Notes: generated by a model from the letters alone, not told the origin. Counted from the stretch's first letter, positions 41,710-48,863 are shown. The stretch: 48,863 bases of DNA from Candidatus Nanoarchaeia archaeon (GCA_028715295.1 JAQUSD010000004.1:1-48863); one strand, 5' to 3'. Made by a program: numbers and translations.

Positions 41710-41783
41710 AGGACCTGCAGGGATTTGAACCCCGATTAGATGGTCCGAAGCCACCTGTTCTATCCAGATTAAACTACAGGTCC
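41710..41783 (-). tRNA. tRNA-Arg (anticodon TCG)
   Basis: Acceptor GGACCTG pairs with CAGGTCC. Anticodon stem GGTGG/CCATC holds loop CTTCGGA with anticodon TCG for CGA. T arm GGGG-TTCAAAT-CCCT type. The base after the acceptor is T (U73), unusual for a discriminator. CTTTAAAAAG about 24 bp upstream is the TATA box. Confidence 0.93.
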
Positions 41784-41877
41784 ATTTTAGAAGGATTTAT
41801 TGCGCTTTTTAAAGTTTTTTGTTTTTTAGTTTAATGAACATAGATTTATAACTAAAAAATGATTTTAGTTTACTACA

Positions 41878-41988
41878 ATGTCATGCGGATGTTGCGGAAT
41901 TGAAAAAACAGCTAAAAAAAAGCCAGCTGTTAAAAAGAAAACAGCCAAAAAAACCAAAGCAAAGAAAAAAACAACAAAAAAGAAATGA
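41878..41988 (+). CDS. 36-residue Cys-cluster, Lys-rich microprotein
   Basis: ATG 41878 to TGA 41986. Begins MSCGCCGIEKTAKK and is then almost only Lys, Ala and Thr, like a histone H1 or AlgP tail. A TTTATAAC element is about 29 bp upstream and T-rich sequence follows, so it has its own transcription unit. The tail should bind nucleic acid, and the CGCC cluster could bind metal. The tail resembles the N-terminal tail of the 32381 regulator. Confidence 0.6.
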   Translation: MSCGCCGIEKTAKKKPAVKKKTAKKTKAKKKTTKKK

Positions 41989-42008
41989 TTTTGGCTTTCT
42001 TCTAAATC

Positions 42009-42028
42009 CTTGTTTTTTATTTTTAATT
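42009..42028 (+). terminator. T-rich terminator after the microprotein
   Basis: A run of T tracts (TTGTTTTTTATTTTTAATTT) starts about 20 bp after the stop at 41988, in line with archaeal U-rich termination. No hairpin needed. Confidence 0.4.
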
Positions 42029-42075
42029 TAAAAAAAGAAAAAAACAGGGCCGGAGGCAGAATGAGAGAAAGAGCC

Positions 42076-42210
42076 TTAAGTTATGATCACCCACTGTGAA
42101 CCGCAGAACGATTCCATGTGCGGATTAAATCCTGCACCTCTTAGTTTTTTAAACATAGTATAGATTTGGTAAACAGACTCCCCCTCAATTTTGATTTTTT
42201 TCTTCAACAT
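42076..42210 (-). CDS. 44-residue small protein with Shine-Dalgarno
   Basis: ATG 42210 to TAA 42076. GGTGAT lies 4 bp before the ATG, the best SD match in this stretch. The sequence MLKKKIKIEGESVYQIYTM continues into a short helix with GAGFNPHMESF and ends in a strand SQWVIIT, suggesting a tiny beta-alpha-beta fold. It is transcribed away from orc1. No family recognised. Confidence 0.6.
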   Translation of the reverse strand: MLKKKIKIEGESVYQIYTMFKKLRGAGFNPHMESFCGSQWVIIT

Positions 42211-42225
42211 TTTTATCACCCAATA

Positions 42226-42300
42226 CTATACATTACAAGTGCTGTAAAAAGCATTCCATGTGTTTGTCATGCCTGTCCGTAAATCATCAGCCAACCCCAT
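42226..42300 (-). CDS. possible 24-residue microprotein upstream of the 44-residue gene
   Basis: ATG 42300 to TAG 42226, starting MGLADDLRTGMTNTWNAF. It ends 15 bp before the 44-residue gene, so it could be a leader or first gene of the same transcript. A TATTATAA element near 42336 is a possible promoter. Evidence is weak. Confidence 0.28.
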   Translation of the reverse strand: MGLADDLRTGMTNTWNAFYSTCNV

Positions 42301-42310
42301 GTCCTAAAAT

Positions 42311-42318
42311 TAATAAAT
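42311..42318 (+). promoter_or_regulatory. TATA box for orc1/cdc6
   Basis: TAATAAAT is centred 25 bp upstream of ATG 42340, which selects that ATG over the GTG at 42319 and predicts a leaderless mRNA. Confidence 0.45.
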
Positions 42319-42339
42319 GTGAACCTGCTCACTTATAAT

Positions 42340-43389
42340 ATGGGTATATTTGACCAGATAGTTTGGGAAAAAAGTGTTTTTAGGAATGAAGGCGTTCTTG
42401 ATTATACATATATGCCTAGCCAGGTTCTTTTTAGGGAAAATGAACAAAAAGAAATAGTAGGTTCACTAAAACCCCTTATTTTTGACAGACTTCCAAGAAA
42501 CATGTATATTTATGGACAGCCTGGTGTTGGAAAAACAGTTTGTGTTAAAAAAGTTCTTGAGGATTTAGGTGAATTTACATCAGACATATATTCTACATAT
42601 GTTGATTTATGGAGCTATAGGACAACAAATGCAATCTACACTGAAATTGCGAGGCAGATGAAAATGCCTTTTGTTTCAGGAAGAAGTTCTGAATTTATAG
42701 CTGAAAGAATAAAAGAAAGAATAACTGCAAAAAAAGGAGCTGTTTTTGTTTTTGATGAGGTTGATAAGGCAAAAGACCAGATGTTTTTGTATAATGTCCT
42801 TACTAATTTTGATAAAGTCTGTACAATAATAATAACAAATGACCAAACATATATGCAGGCTGTTGATGCAAGAATATCATCTAGATTAACGCCTTATTAT
42901 ATGGAATTTAAACCTTACACTATTGAGCAGATTAATGAGATACTTGCTGAAAGAAAAAGAGCAGCTTTTATGTCAGGAGTTATGCCTGAAGAAGCATTTG
43001 ACTTGATTGTTGAGGAAACTTTTAAGTATAACGACATTAGACTGGGGCTTTTCCTTCTTTCTGAATCTGGTAAAATAGCTGATTATAATAACAGTGATAA
43101 AATAAGTGCTGATTATGTAAGCGAAGCAGTTAAGAGAATTGGAACTTTCAAAAACAAGACTTCTTCTGTTGGTTTGAACAAGGAGGAAAAAACAATTTTA
43201 AATATTGTTGGTGAAAATCAGGGACTTACAACAAGCGAACTTTACGGACTTTATGTTGAGCGAGGGGGTAGTCTTTCAGAAAGAAGTTTAAGGAGATATC
43301 TTGAAAAACTGTCTTCTATCAATATGGTTAATGTTAATGAAATCCGTGGCGGGATAAGGGGCAGAAGCTTTCAGGTTTTTATTAAATAA
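42340..43389 (+). CDS. cdc6: Orc1/Cdc6 replication initiator
   Basis: 349 residues. The AAA+ core has Walker A GQPGVGKT (near 59), Walker B VFVFDEVDKA (near 136), sensor 1 IIITNDQTY and sensor 2 region DIRLGLFLL. A C-terminal winged helix (KTILNIVGENQGLTTSELYGL ... RSLRRYLEKL) binds origin DNA. In archaea the gene is often beside its origin. I find no ORB-like box in the short flanks, and the AT-rich repeats at 31.9-34.1 kb are an alternative site. Ends one base before the tRNA-Arg(CCT) 3' end. Confidence 0.95.
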   Translation: MGIFDQIVWEKSVFRNEGVLDYTYMPSQVLFRENEQKEIVGSLKPLIFDRLPRNMYIYGQPGVGKTVCVKKVLEDLGEFTSDIYSTYVDLWSYRTTNAIYTEIARQMKMPFVSGRSSEFIAERIKERITAKKGAVFVFDEVDKAKDQMFLYNVLTNFDKVCTIIITNDQTYMQAVDARISSRLTPYYMEFKPYTIEQINEILAERKRAAFMSGVMPEEAFDLIVEETFKYNDIRLGLFLLSESGKIADYNNSDKISADYVSEAVKRIGTFKNKTSSVGLNKEEKTILNIVGENQGLTTSELYGLYVERGGSLSERSLRRYLEKLSSINMVNVNEIRGGIRGRSFQVFIK

Positions 43390-43464
43390 TGGACCCGCGG
43401 GGATTTGAACCCCGATGAGCAGCTTAGGGGGCTGCTGTCCTAATCCAGGTTAGACTACGAGTCC
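43390..43464 (-). tRNA. tRNA-Arg (anticodon CCT), loop with C33
   Basis: Acceptor GGACTCG pairs with CGGGTCC (one G-U). Anticodon stem GCAGC/GCTGC holds loop CCCCTAA, giving anticodon CCT for AGG. Position 33 is C rather than the near-universal U. T arm CGGGG-TTCAAAT-CCCCG. Discriminator A. The rest of the cloverleaf is intact. Confidence 0.85.
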
Positions 43465-43499
43465 AATAAAAGTAATTTTTGAATGGTTTAAATATGTTT

Positions 43500-44282
43500 T
43501 TATTCCAGAATTTTCTCAAGAAAGTCTTTTCTGTAGAAAGGCACATCAATGTACAAAGTTAATATTTCTGAATTTTCCATAATCCCCTTAACAAGTGATT
43601 TCAATACATTAAACTCAATACCCCACTTTTTCATATATCTCCTGTCTAAGTTGTTTGAATGGATGTCATATGGGCATAATATGTCGTGGTCAATGCATAA
43701 AACTCCGGATTTTTTATTGCCTTCTTTGTCCTTCAATATTTTTTTTATGTTGTCAAAAGCAAGTTTATTATCCTCCCACTTTTCCTTAAAAACAACATAA
43801 TCAAAATAAATCATGTCTTCTTTTTTATGTGGCTTGAACTGCTCAAAGCAGAACTCTTTGTTGTTATGGCAGTGTTCAGTGTCTAACATAAAAAAAAGCT
43901 TTTTTTTATCTCCGGCAAATTCTTCCATTATGAATTCCCTGTAGTCCCCGCAGTAATATTCAGGTTTTCTAGTCCATATGAAATCTTCTGCAAAATCAAG
44001 ATGTCCGTCAATCCCAAAATAAAAATCCCCTTCAAGAAACAATGCACTTCCATGACACTGCTCATTCCAGTCTTTTGCAAAAACTATTTTTTTATCTCCA
44101 TTTTCAAGAATAACCTTCTCCTCAATAACTCCATTTAGTGTTTTATTTTGTTTTTTTAAAACATTTTTGATGTCTTTTTTTGATATTATTGTTGGACATC
44201 CTATTATCTTATGGTCCTTTCTTTTCAAGTCTATTTCAGAAATCCCATATCCCTTCTCCATACAGTACTCTTCAAGCCTCAT
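43500..44282 (-). CDS. ureohydrolase-fold-like protein (tandem copy 2)
   Basis: 260 residues. FYFGIDGHLDF carries a D-x-H-x-D metal motif and VLCIDHDILCP a D-x-D motif, the two metal sites seen in arginase/ureohydrolase-fold proteins. The start EEYCMEKGYGISEI and the core IVFAKDWNEQCHGSALFLEGDFYFG align with the 44279 product, so the pair is a tandem duplication. GGAGGA lies before the ATG, and the start overlaps the upstream stop (ATGA). The substrate is unknown. Confidence 0.7.
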   Translation of the reverse strand: MRLEEYCMEKGYGISEIDLKRKDHKIIGCPTIISKKDIKNVLKKQNKTLNGVIEEKVILENGDKKIVFAKDWNEQCHGSALFLEGDFYFGIDGHLDFAEDFIWTRKPEYYCGDYREFIMEEFAGDKKKLFFMLDTEHCHNNKEFCFEQFKPHKKEDMIYFDYVVFKEKWEDNKLAFDNIKKILKDKEGNKKSGVLCIDHDILCPYDIHSNNLDRRYMKKWGIEFNVLKSLVKGIMENSEILTLYIDVPFYRKDFLEKILE

Positions 44283-45013
44283 AGCAATTCCTCCAGAAAA
44301 TTTCTTGAAATATAAGGGATTGTCACAAATAAGGTCAGAACATCCGCTTTTTCAAGAATGTCTTTCATTATTCTGCTTAAATCATTAAATCCAATGCCCC
44401 CCAACTTATTGAATGTTGTATCGAGCCTGAATCTTTTAACGTCTTCAGGACACATAATGTCATAGTCCAGACATACAACGCCTTTTTTGCCTTTTATAAG
44501 TTCATCAAGGTTTGGAGTTGAAGAACGGAAAATCCGAATGTAAGCTATGCCTTCAGTAAGACATTTAAGTTCTTTAGTATGGTTTTCAAATTCAGATTCT
44601 GTTGCTGTTGTAAGTAAAATCAGTTTTTTATTGTTTTTTAGCCATTTTTCAGCAATGAATCTTCTGTAATTTGCACAATCATAAATCCCAAACATACCCC
44701 TTCCGTTGCATCCGCTTAAAAAATCAGTATGTCCATCAAGAGCAAGATAAAAATCCCCATCTAAAAAAAGAGAACTTAAGTGGCATTGTTTGTTCCATTC
44801 TGAAGCAAAAACTATTCTTTTTCCATTTTGAGAAGGAACAATAATCCTTTCAACCTCTAATTTTTTCCTTATCTCTGTTTCAGGGTATACTTTGTGGAAC
44901 CTTTTAACAAGTCCTTCTATAAACTCTTCAGTGACATTCATTAAAATGTCCCCCTTATGTCCGTGGACTTCTGAAATCCCATAACCTTTTTCAGTGAATT
45001 CTTCTAAATCCAT
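44279..45013 (-). CDS. ureohydrolase-fold-like protein (tandem copy 1)
   Basis: 244 residues. It shares KGYGISEV, IVFASEWNKQCHLSSLFLDG, FYLALDGHTDF and GVVCLDYDIMCPEDVKRF with its neighbour. The aspartates and histidine of the D-x-H-x-D and D-x-D motifs are kept in both copies, so both may bind metal. ATTTATAAATAAAG centred 27 bp upstream marks the promoter of this two-gene operon. Function unknown; the two could form a heterodimer. Confidence 0.7.
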   Translation of the reverse strand: MDLEEFTEKGYGISEVHGHKGDILMNVTEEFIEGLVKRFHKVYPETEIRKKLEVERIIVPSQNGKRIVFASEWNKQCHLSSLFLDGDFYLALDGHTDFLSGCNGRGMFGIYDCANYRRFIAEKWLKNNKKLILLTTATESEFENHTKELKCLTEGIAYIRIFRSSTPNLDELIKGKKGVVCLDYDIMCPEDVKRFRLDTTFNKLGGIGFNDLSRIMKDILEKADVLTLFVTIPYISRNFLEELL

Positions 45014-45050
45014 AGCTGTTTGATGAGAAGTGCTTTATTTATAAATGTTG

Positions 45051-46088
45051 TTAAAACGGAACACCCTTTTTTATTGCATATACAACCAATTTTACTGCAT
45101 TTTCAATATCTCTTATATTGCATATCTCAACAGGCGAATGTATATTTTTAGAGGGTATACTTATTGATGTTGTTGGTATGCCTTCTCCGGTTATGTTCAT
45201 TATTGCTCCGTCTGTCATACCGCTGTCCATCACTTCGAGTTGTACAGGGATATTGTTTTCTTCTGCAACTTTAATCAGCCATTTGTTAAGCAATGGGTCA
45301 GCAATTAAACCTCTTCCTCCAGCTTCAATATATGTTATAACAGGCCCTTTGCCAGACTTAGCATCTGTTTCCTGTTCTTTAATCCCAGGACACCCTCCAG
45401 CAAGCCCTGTGTCAAGAACAATTCCAACTTCAGGTTTTATTTTAAAAGCAGAAACTTTTGCTCCTTTTAATCCAACTTCTTCCTGCACAGTTGCAACAGC
45501 ATAGACCGTGCCTTTAAATTCATCAAGATGTTTCATTAGTTCAATAAGTGCAACACACCCTGCTCTGTCATCAATAGCTTTTCCAGTGACAAAACCATTT
45601 GGAAGAAACTTCATTTCCTGATCAAAAGTTATTGAATCTCCTATTTTTATCCCAAGAGCTTCAGCATCTTCTTTGTTTTTTGCACCAACATCAATGTAAA
45701 GTTCTTTTTTCTTTATGGGACGCTTTCTTTCTTCTTCCTCCATTAAATGCGGAGGCCTTGAACCCACAACACCAATAACATTCCCTTTTTCAGTGTGTAT
45801 AACAATTCTTGTTCCAAAAATAGCAGGCTCATAAAATCCGCCAATAGTTATAAACCAAATATACCCTTTTTTATCAATGTGTTTTACAACAAAACCTATT
45901 TCATCCATATGGGCAGCAATCATAATCACTGGATTTCCGCTCCCTTTTTTTGCAATTACATTCCCAAGCCTGTCTTTTACAACTTCATCAGAATATTTTG
46001 ATAGTTCATTTTTTATTATTTCAGCAACATTGTCTTCATACCCTGAAGCTCCGTGAGCATCACATAATTTCTTTAAAAGTTCTTTCAT
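45051..46088 (-). CDS. M42 family aminopeptidase (TET-type)
   Basis: 345 residues. Co-catalytic metal ligands are AAHMDEIGF (His60, Asp62), KAIDDRAGC (Asp near 177), TVQEEVGLKGA (catalytic and metal Glu), LDTGLAGG (Asp) and the C-terminal PSKNIHSPVE (His). A PDZ-like insert covers about 70-165. These dodecameric enzymes trim peptides in the cytoplasm. Monocistronic, with a TTTAAATAAT TATA box about 28 bp upstream. Confidence 0.95.
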   Translation of the reverse strand: MKELLKKLCDAHGASGYEDNVAEIIKNELSKYSDEVVKDRLGNVIAKKGSGNPVIMIAAHMDEIGFVVKHIDKKGYIWFITIGGFYEPAIFGTRIVIHTEKGNVIGVVGSRPPHLMEEEERKRPIKKKELYIDVGAKNKEDAEALGIKIGDSITFDQEMKFLPNGFVTGKAIDDRAGCVALIELMKHLDEFKGTVYAVATVQEEVGLKGAKVSAFKIKPEVGIVLDTGLAGGCPGIKEQETDAKSGKGPVITYIEAGGRGLIADPLLNKWLIKVAEENNIPVQLEVMDSGMTDGAIMNITGEGIPTTSISIPSKNIHSPVEICNIRDIENAVKLVVYAIKKGVPF

Positions 46089-46115
46089 AAGAGATAAAAT
46101 TCATTATAAAATTAT

Positions 46116-46994
46116 TTAAATCCTAGCTTTTGCCTTTTCAAGATTTTTCATTCTCTGCCAGCTGTCTTCTATGTCGTTTTCAATATCTTCAATATCTTTT
46201 TTGCTTAAATGGCTGAATCTTTTCTGTGTTTTAAGGTATTCTTCAACAGGAATTCTTTTTTCAGGGGTTCTGTTTATCTTAACAAAGCCGTTTTCAATTT
46301 CATAAAGCATCCATGCTCCTGTTTCAACTGCGAGCCTGCATATATGTATTGTTTTTCTGCTTTCATATTTCCACCCGGGAACACACGGAGAATAAACATG
46401 TATAAATGATGGGCCGTCAAAACTTAATGCTTTTTTAACTTTATCATATAGATCCTTGTGGTAGGCAGGATTTGCTGATGCAACATAAGGGATATGATGG
46501 CTTGCAATTATTTCAGCAACAGGTTTTTTTCTTTCTTTTTTTCCAAGAGGCGTTGTAGTTGTCCATGCATGCAAAGGTGTTGCTCCACTTCTCTGGACTC
46601 CAGTATTCATATATGCTTCATTGTCAAAGCAGACAAAACAGATTCTATGTCCGCGTTCAAGCATACCACTTAATGCCTGCAAACCAATATCAAATGTTCC
46701 GCCGTCTCCTGCAAAAACAAGAATATTTGTTTTCTTCCCTGATTTTTTAACAGCAGCCTCTATACCACTTGCAACAGCAGCTGAATTTTCAAAAGCAGTG
46801 TGTACCCACGGGAGTTTCCATGAAGTATGTGGGTAAGGAGATGTTACTACTTCAAGACAGCTTGTTGCATTCACTATTATTGTGTCCTCTCCTGAAGCTT
46901 TTGTGATTATTCTTGTTATTATTGGCAAAGGACACCCAGCGCACGCCCCGTGTCCTGGAGCAATATATTCTTCTTCAGGCATACCATAAATCAT
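46116..46994 (-). CDS. porB: pyruvate:ferredoxin oxidoreductase, beta subunit
   Basis: 292 residues. The thiamine-diphosphate site GDGGTFDIGLQALSG lies near 95, and the cysteines CAGC (near 19), NATSCLE and SPCVPGW ligate the proximal 4Fe-4S cluster. FDNEAYMNTGVQRSG completes the Mg-ThDP motif. With the other subunits it oxidises pyruvate to acetyl-CoA and reduces ferredoxin. It begins with ATG overlapping the small membrane protein gene by 4 nt and is the last gene of the operon. Confidence 0.93.
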   Translation of the reverse strand: MIYGMPEEEYIAPGHGACAGCPLPIITRIITKASGEDTIIVNATSCLEVVTSPYPHTSWKLPWVHTAFENSAAVASGIEAAVKKSGKKTNILVFAGDGGTFDIGLQALSGMLERGHRICFVCFDNEAYMNTGVQRSGATPLHAWTTTTPLGKKERKKPVAEIIASHHIPYVASANPAYHKDLYDKVKKALSFDGPSFIHVYSPCVPGWKYESRKTIHICRLAVETGAWMLYEIENGFVKINRTPEKRIPVEEYLKTQKRFSHLSKKDIEDIENDIEDSWQRMKNLEKAKARI

Positions 46995-47173
46995 GCTTTC
47001 ACCTTCTTTATTCTTGATATTGCATATATGAAATATACAAATGAGGCTAAATAAATTAAACCAAACATTATTGGTCCTAATGCAGTGTTTTCCCTAATCA
47101 CAACGCTTGTAGTATAAACTAATGCAAGCGCAATTGCTACAAATGCAACTGAAACAAGGTAAAGTTTAACCAT
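46991..47173 (-). CDS. small two-span membrane protein inside the por operon
   Basis: 60 residues with two hydrophobic helices (near 4-25 and 33-52) and a basic tail SRIKKVKA. It overlaps porA by 8 nt and porB by 4 nt, so it is translated with them. Not a known POR subunit. It might tether the complex to the membrane or be a chance insertion; no family recognised. Confidence 0.62.
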   Translation of the reverse strand: MVKLYLVSVAFVAIALALVYTTSVVIRENTALGPIMFGLIYLASFVYFIYAISRIKKVKA

Positions 47174-48350
47174 TTAAGTTCACCCACACAATTTCATCAC
47201 TGCTTTTTGATTTAACTACATTTATTATATCAATTTTTCTTACATCCCTTCCTCCAAGTCCTATGATGCAATTTTTGAATTCTTTTTTGCTGTTTAAAAG
47301 AGATTTTATTTCTAAACCAAGAACCCCCATGTTGCCTAGAGAACAAGCCCTGTCAAAAACAATTATTTTCTTTGGATTTTTCACAGCTTTAATTATTTCT
47401 TCTTTTGGAAATGGACGGAAACACTTTATCTTTAAAATTCCTGCTTTTATTCCTTTTTTCCTAAGTTCGTCAACAGCAACCCTCATAGTTCCTATCATAC
47501 TCCCCACACCAATTAATAAAACTTCAGCATCAGATGTTCTGTATGTTTCAATTAACCCATTTCCATTCTGCTTTAGAATTGTTTTTGAATATTCACTGTT
47601 AACTTCTTTAATAACTTTCAGTGCATTTTCCATTGCATCGGCCTGCTGTTTCTTAAAGTTCATATAAGAATCAGGATATGCAATTGGGCCCATTGTAACC
47701 GGTTTTTTAGGATCAAGTTTTATTTCTGGGTTCCATTTGGGAAGAAACTTATCAACTTTTAACTGGTAAGGAAACTTTACAACCTCACTTACATGTGAAA
47801 GTGAAAACCCGTCTACACAAACCATTACTGGAAGTTCAACATTTTTGTTTTCTGCTATTTTGTAAGCCTGTATTGTTGTGTCAATTGCTTCTTGAGAAGA
47901 TTCACAGTATAGCTGTATCCAGCCTGAATCTCTTGCACCCATCGAGTCTGAATGGTCACACCATATATTAATTGGTCCGCTTAGTGCGCGGTTTGCCACA
48001 GCCATAACACATGGCATTCTCATTGAAGAAACTATGTAAAGTATTTCATGCATTAAGGCAAGCCCCTGAGCTGCAGTTGATGTAAATGTTCTTGCTCCAT
48101 AACAGGATGCTCCAAGAACAGCAGATATTGCAGAATGTTCCGATTCAACTGCAATAAGTTCAGAATCAAGCTTTCCTGAATCATGCAGTTCTGCTAAATG
48201 TTCAATTATATGTGTTTGCGGGGTTATTGGGTACATACTTATAACATCTGGCTTGCATAACTTTACTGCTTCAGCTATTGCACAAGAACATTCCATTACC
48301 TTTTCAACATCACAATATTTTTTTTCACAATATTTTTTTTCTTCACTCAT
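47166..48350 (-). CDS. porA: pyruvate:ferredoxin oxidoreductase, alpha subunit
   Basis: 394 residues. The ThDP pyrimidine-binding domain holds YPITPQTHIIEHLAEL and AVESEHSAISAVLGAS. The central FTSTAAQGLALMHEILY and CDHSDSMGARDSGW are POR-specific. The C-terminal transketolase-like domain contains LLIGVGSMIGTMR. The N-terminus has an odd repeated KKYCEKKYC. ATGA overlap with porD upstream. Confidence 0.94.
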   Translation of the reverse strand: MSEEKKYCEKKYCDVEKVMECSCAIAEAVKLCKPDVISMYPITPQTHIIEHLAELHDSGKLDSELIAVESEHSAISAVLGASCYGARTFTSTAAQGLALMHEILYIVSSMRMPCVMAVANRALSGPINIWCDHSDSMGARDSGWIQLYCESSQEAIDTTIQAYKIAENKNVELPVMVCVDGFSLSHVSEVVKFPYQLKVDKFLPKWNPEIKLDPKKPVTMGPIAYPDSYMNFKKQQADAMENALKVIKEVNSEYSKTILKQNGNGLIETYRTSDAEVLLIGVGSMIGTMRVAVDELRKKGIKAGILKIKCFRPFPKEEIIKAVKNPKKIIVFDRACSLGNMGVLGLEIKSLLNSKKEFKNCIIGLGGRDVRKIDIINVVKSKSSDEIVWVNLNG

Positions 48351-48613
48351 TTTGTTTCATCCTCCATTTTTATTGCACTAAATGGACATTCTTCTGCACA
48401 TATCCCGCATCCCTTGCAATAGTTGTAATCAATATAGAACTTGCCTGATTTAGGTTCTTTTTTAATAGCATTGTCCGGACAGAACATCCAGCATTTACCG
48501 CACATATTGCATAAACCAGTATTAACAACAGGACGCTTATCCCTCCAACCACCAGTAGGTTTTTCTGCCGAATTTCCAGGTTCAGTAATTACAGCCCCTT
48601 TATTATGTTTCAT
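48347..48613 (-). CDS. porD: pyruvate:ferredoxin oxidoreductase, delta (ferredoxin) subunit
   Basis: 88 residues with two 4Fe-4S motifs: CNMCGKCWMFCP and CKGCGICAEECP, each followed by a distal Cys-Pro. The N-terminus PGNSAEKPTGGWRDKRPVVN is typical of PorD. It passes electrons from the alpha/beta core to ferredoxin. It overlaps porC (ATGA) and porA (ATGA). Confidence 0.95.
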   Translation of the reverse strand: MKHNKGAVITEPGNSAEKPTGGWRDKRPVVNTGLCNMCGKCWMFCPDNAIKKEPKSGKFYIDYNYCKGCGICAEECPFSAIKMEDETK

Positions 48614-48863
48614 TTTTTAGCACCAACCAGTATTCTTTTTCTTACTTCTTCATATGATTTTTCAGCTGCTTTTATGTTTTTTTCAGCAAGTTCTGTTACA
48701 TCCCCAAATTTGTATTTTATTGCTTCTGCTACTTCATTTATTTTTATCAGGTTTGTTGCTCCTGAGAATGCGACAACCATTGCAGTGTTTGTTATAGGCG
48801 CTTTTATAGTTTCTAATGCTATTTTTGTTAAATCAGCTGTTATTGTCCTGAAATGAAGATTAA
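48610..48863 (-). CDS. porC: pyruvate:ferredoxin oxidoreductase, gamma subunit (partial)
   Basis: 83 C-terminal residues; the 5' end lies beyond the window. The segment ITNTAMVVAFSGATNLIKI and the helix KNIKAAEKSYEEVRKRILV fit the C-terminus of PorC. Read from 48861 to TGA at 48610, in frame with the expected operon order porC-porD-porA-porB. Confidence 0.85.
   Translation of the reverse strand, partial: NLHFRTITADLTKIALETIKAPITNTAMVVAFSGATNLIKINEVAEAIKYKFGDVTELAEKNIKAAEKSYEEVRKRILVGAKK

Noticed and set aside
41581-41754. N-terminal extension of the ART-like protein (58 residues)
   Set aside because: The open frame runs through tRNA-Ala and into tRNA-Arg(TCG), and a TATA box sits 26 bp before ATG 41580.
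42211-42339. Origin recognition boxes next to orc1
   Set aside because: No G-run-containing ORB-like inverted repeats are visible; an origin here cannot be supported.
45118-45504. 128-codon frame opposite the M42 peptidase
   Set aside because: Antisense shadow; no promoter or family match.
47263-47667. 134-codon frame opposite porA
   Set aside because: Antisense shadow of a strongly conserved gene.

Overview
The window is AT-rich chromosomal DNA from an archaeon. The evidence is a TFB with a zinc ribbon, an Orc1/Cdc6, a mevalonate-type HMG-CoA synthase, a geranylgeranyl-reductase-family protein, archaeal D-aminoacyl-tRNA deacylase (DtdA), a DRG GTPase, an archaeal-type phosphoglycerate mutase, class III (pilin) signal sequences and TATA boxes about 25 bp upstream of many start codons. 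The compact layout, many 4-nt ATGA overlaps, small hypothetical proteins and low GC suggest an uncultivated lineage such as a DPANN archaeon. The sequence alone does not fix the phylum. I see no CRISPR array, transposase or integrase.

Layout. 0-4.7 kb: the 3' half of smc, a Yip1 membrane protein, a TrmH/RlmB-like RNA methyltransferase, tRNA-Val, a Cys-cluster protein, a flavodoxin and a 53-residue coiled-coil protein. 4.7-14.4 kb: a Tad/type IV pilus-like locus (ATPase, double-domain membrane platform, about six pilin-like proteins) with trm5, a TIM-barrel protein and a DUF4406 protein embedded in it. 14.4-31.8 kb: housekeeping metabolism. This includes apgM-uppS-geranylgeranyl reductase, a Cas4-like nuclease, HMG-CoA synthase, dtdA, a PIG-L deacetylase, a CDF transporter, tRNA-Gln, an ABC-2 exporter operon, DUF362, a COG2509-type flavoprotein, and an aspartokinase-like kinase behind a leader with a short ORF, a hairpin and a T-tract.

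31.8-35.3 kb is the most unusual part. It is a gene-poor, very AT-rich island with two winged-helix regulators and a divergent TFB. It also holds several families of short repeats (AAGTGATAT elements, GTTGRATRTGTT repeats, TTCACAACATTGTGAA operators), a 16-bp palindrome and two strong hairpins that may be small RNAs. 35.3-43.5 kb holds a DRG GTPase, small membrane proteins, a tandem pair of related beta-rich proteins, more winged-helix regulators, four tRNA genes (three Arg, one Ala), a small metallopeptidase, a candidate ADP-ribosyltransferase-like protein with a partner gene, several microproteins and orc1/cdc6. 43.5-48.9 kb holds a tandem pair of ureohydrolase-like proteins, an M42 aminopeptidase and a pyruvate:ferredoxin oxidoreductase operon (porC-porD-porA-small membrane protein-porB) cut by the window edge.

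Together the genes suggest a fermentative or ferredoxin-based anaerobe (POR, flavodoxin) that makes isoprenoid lipids and a polyprenyl carrier, builds surface pili, and carries a local regulatory and replication neighbourhood at 31.8-43.5 kb. First genes of operons mostly look leaderless. Internal genes, and some small genes, use a GGTGAT Shine-Dalgarno.
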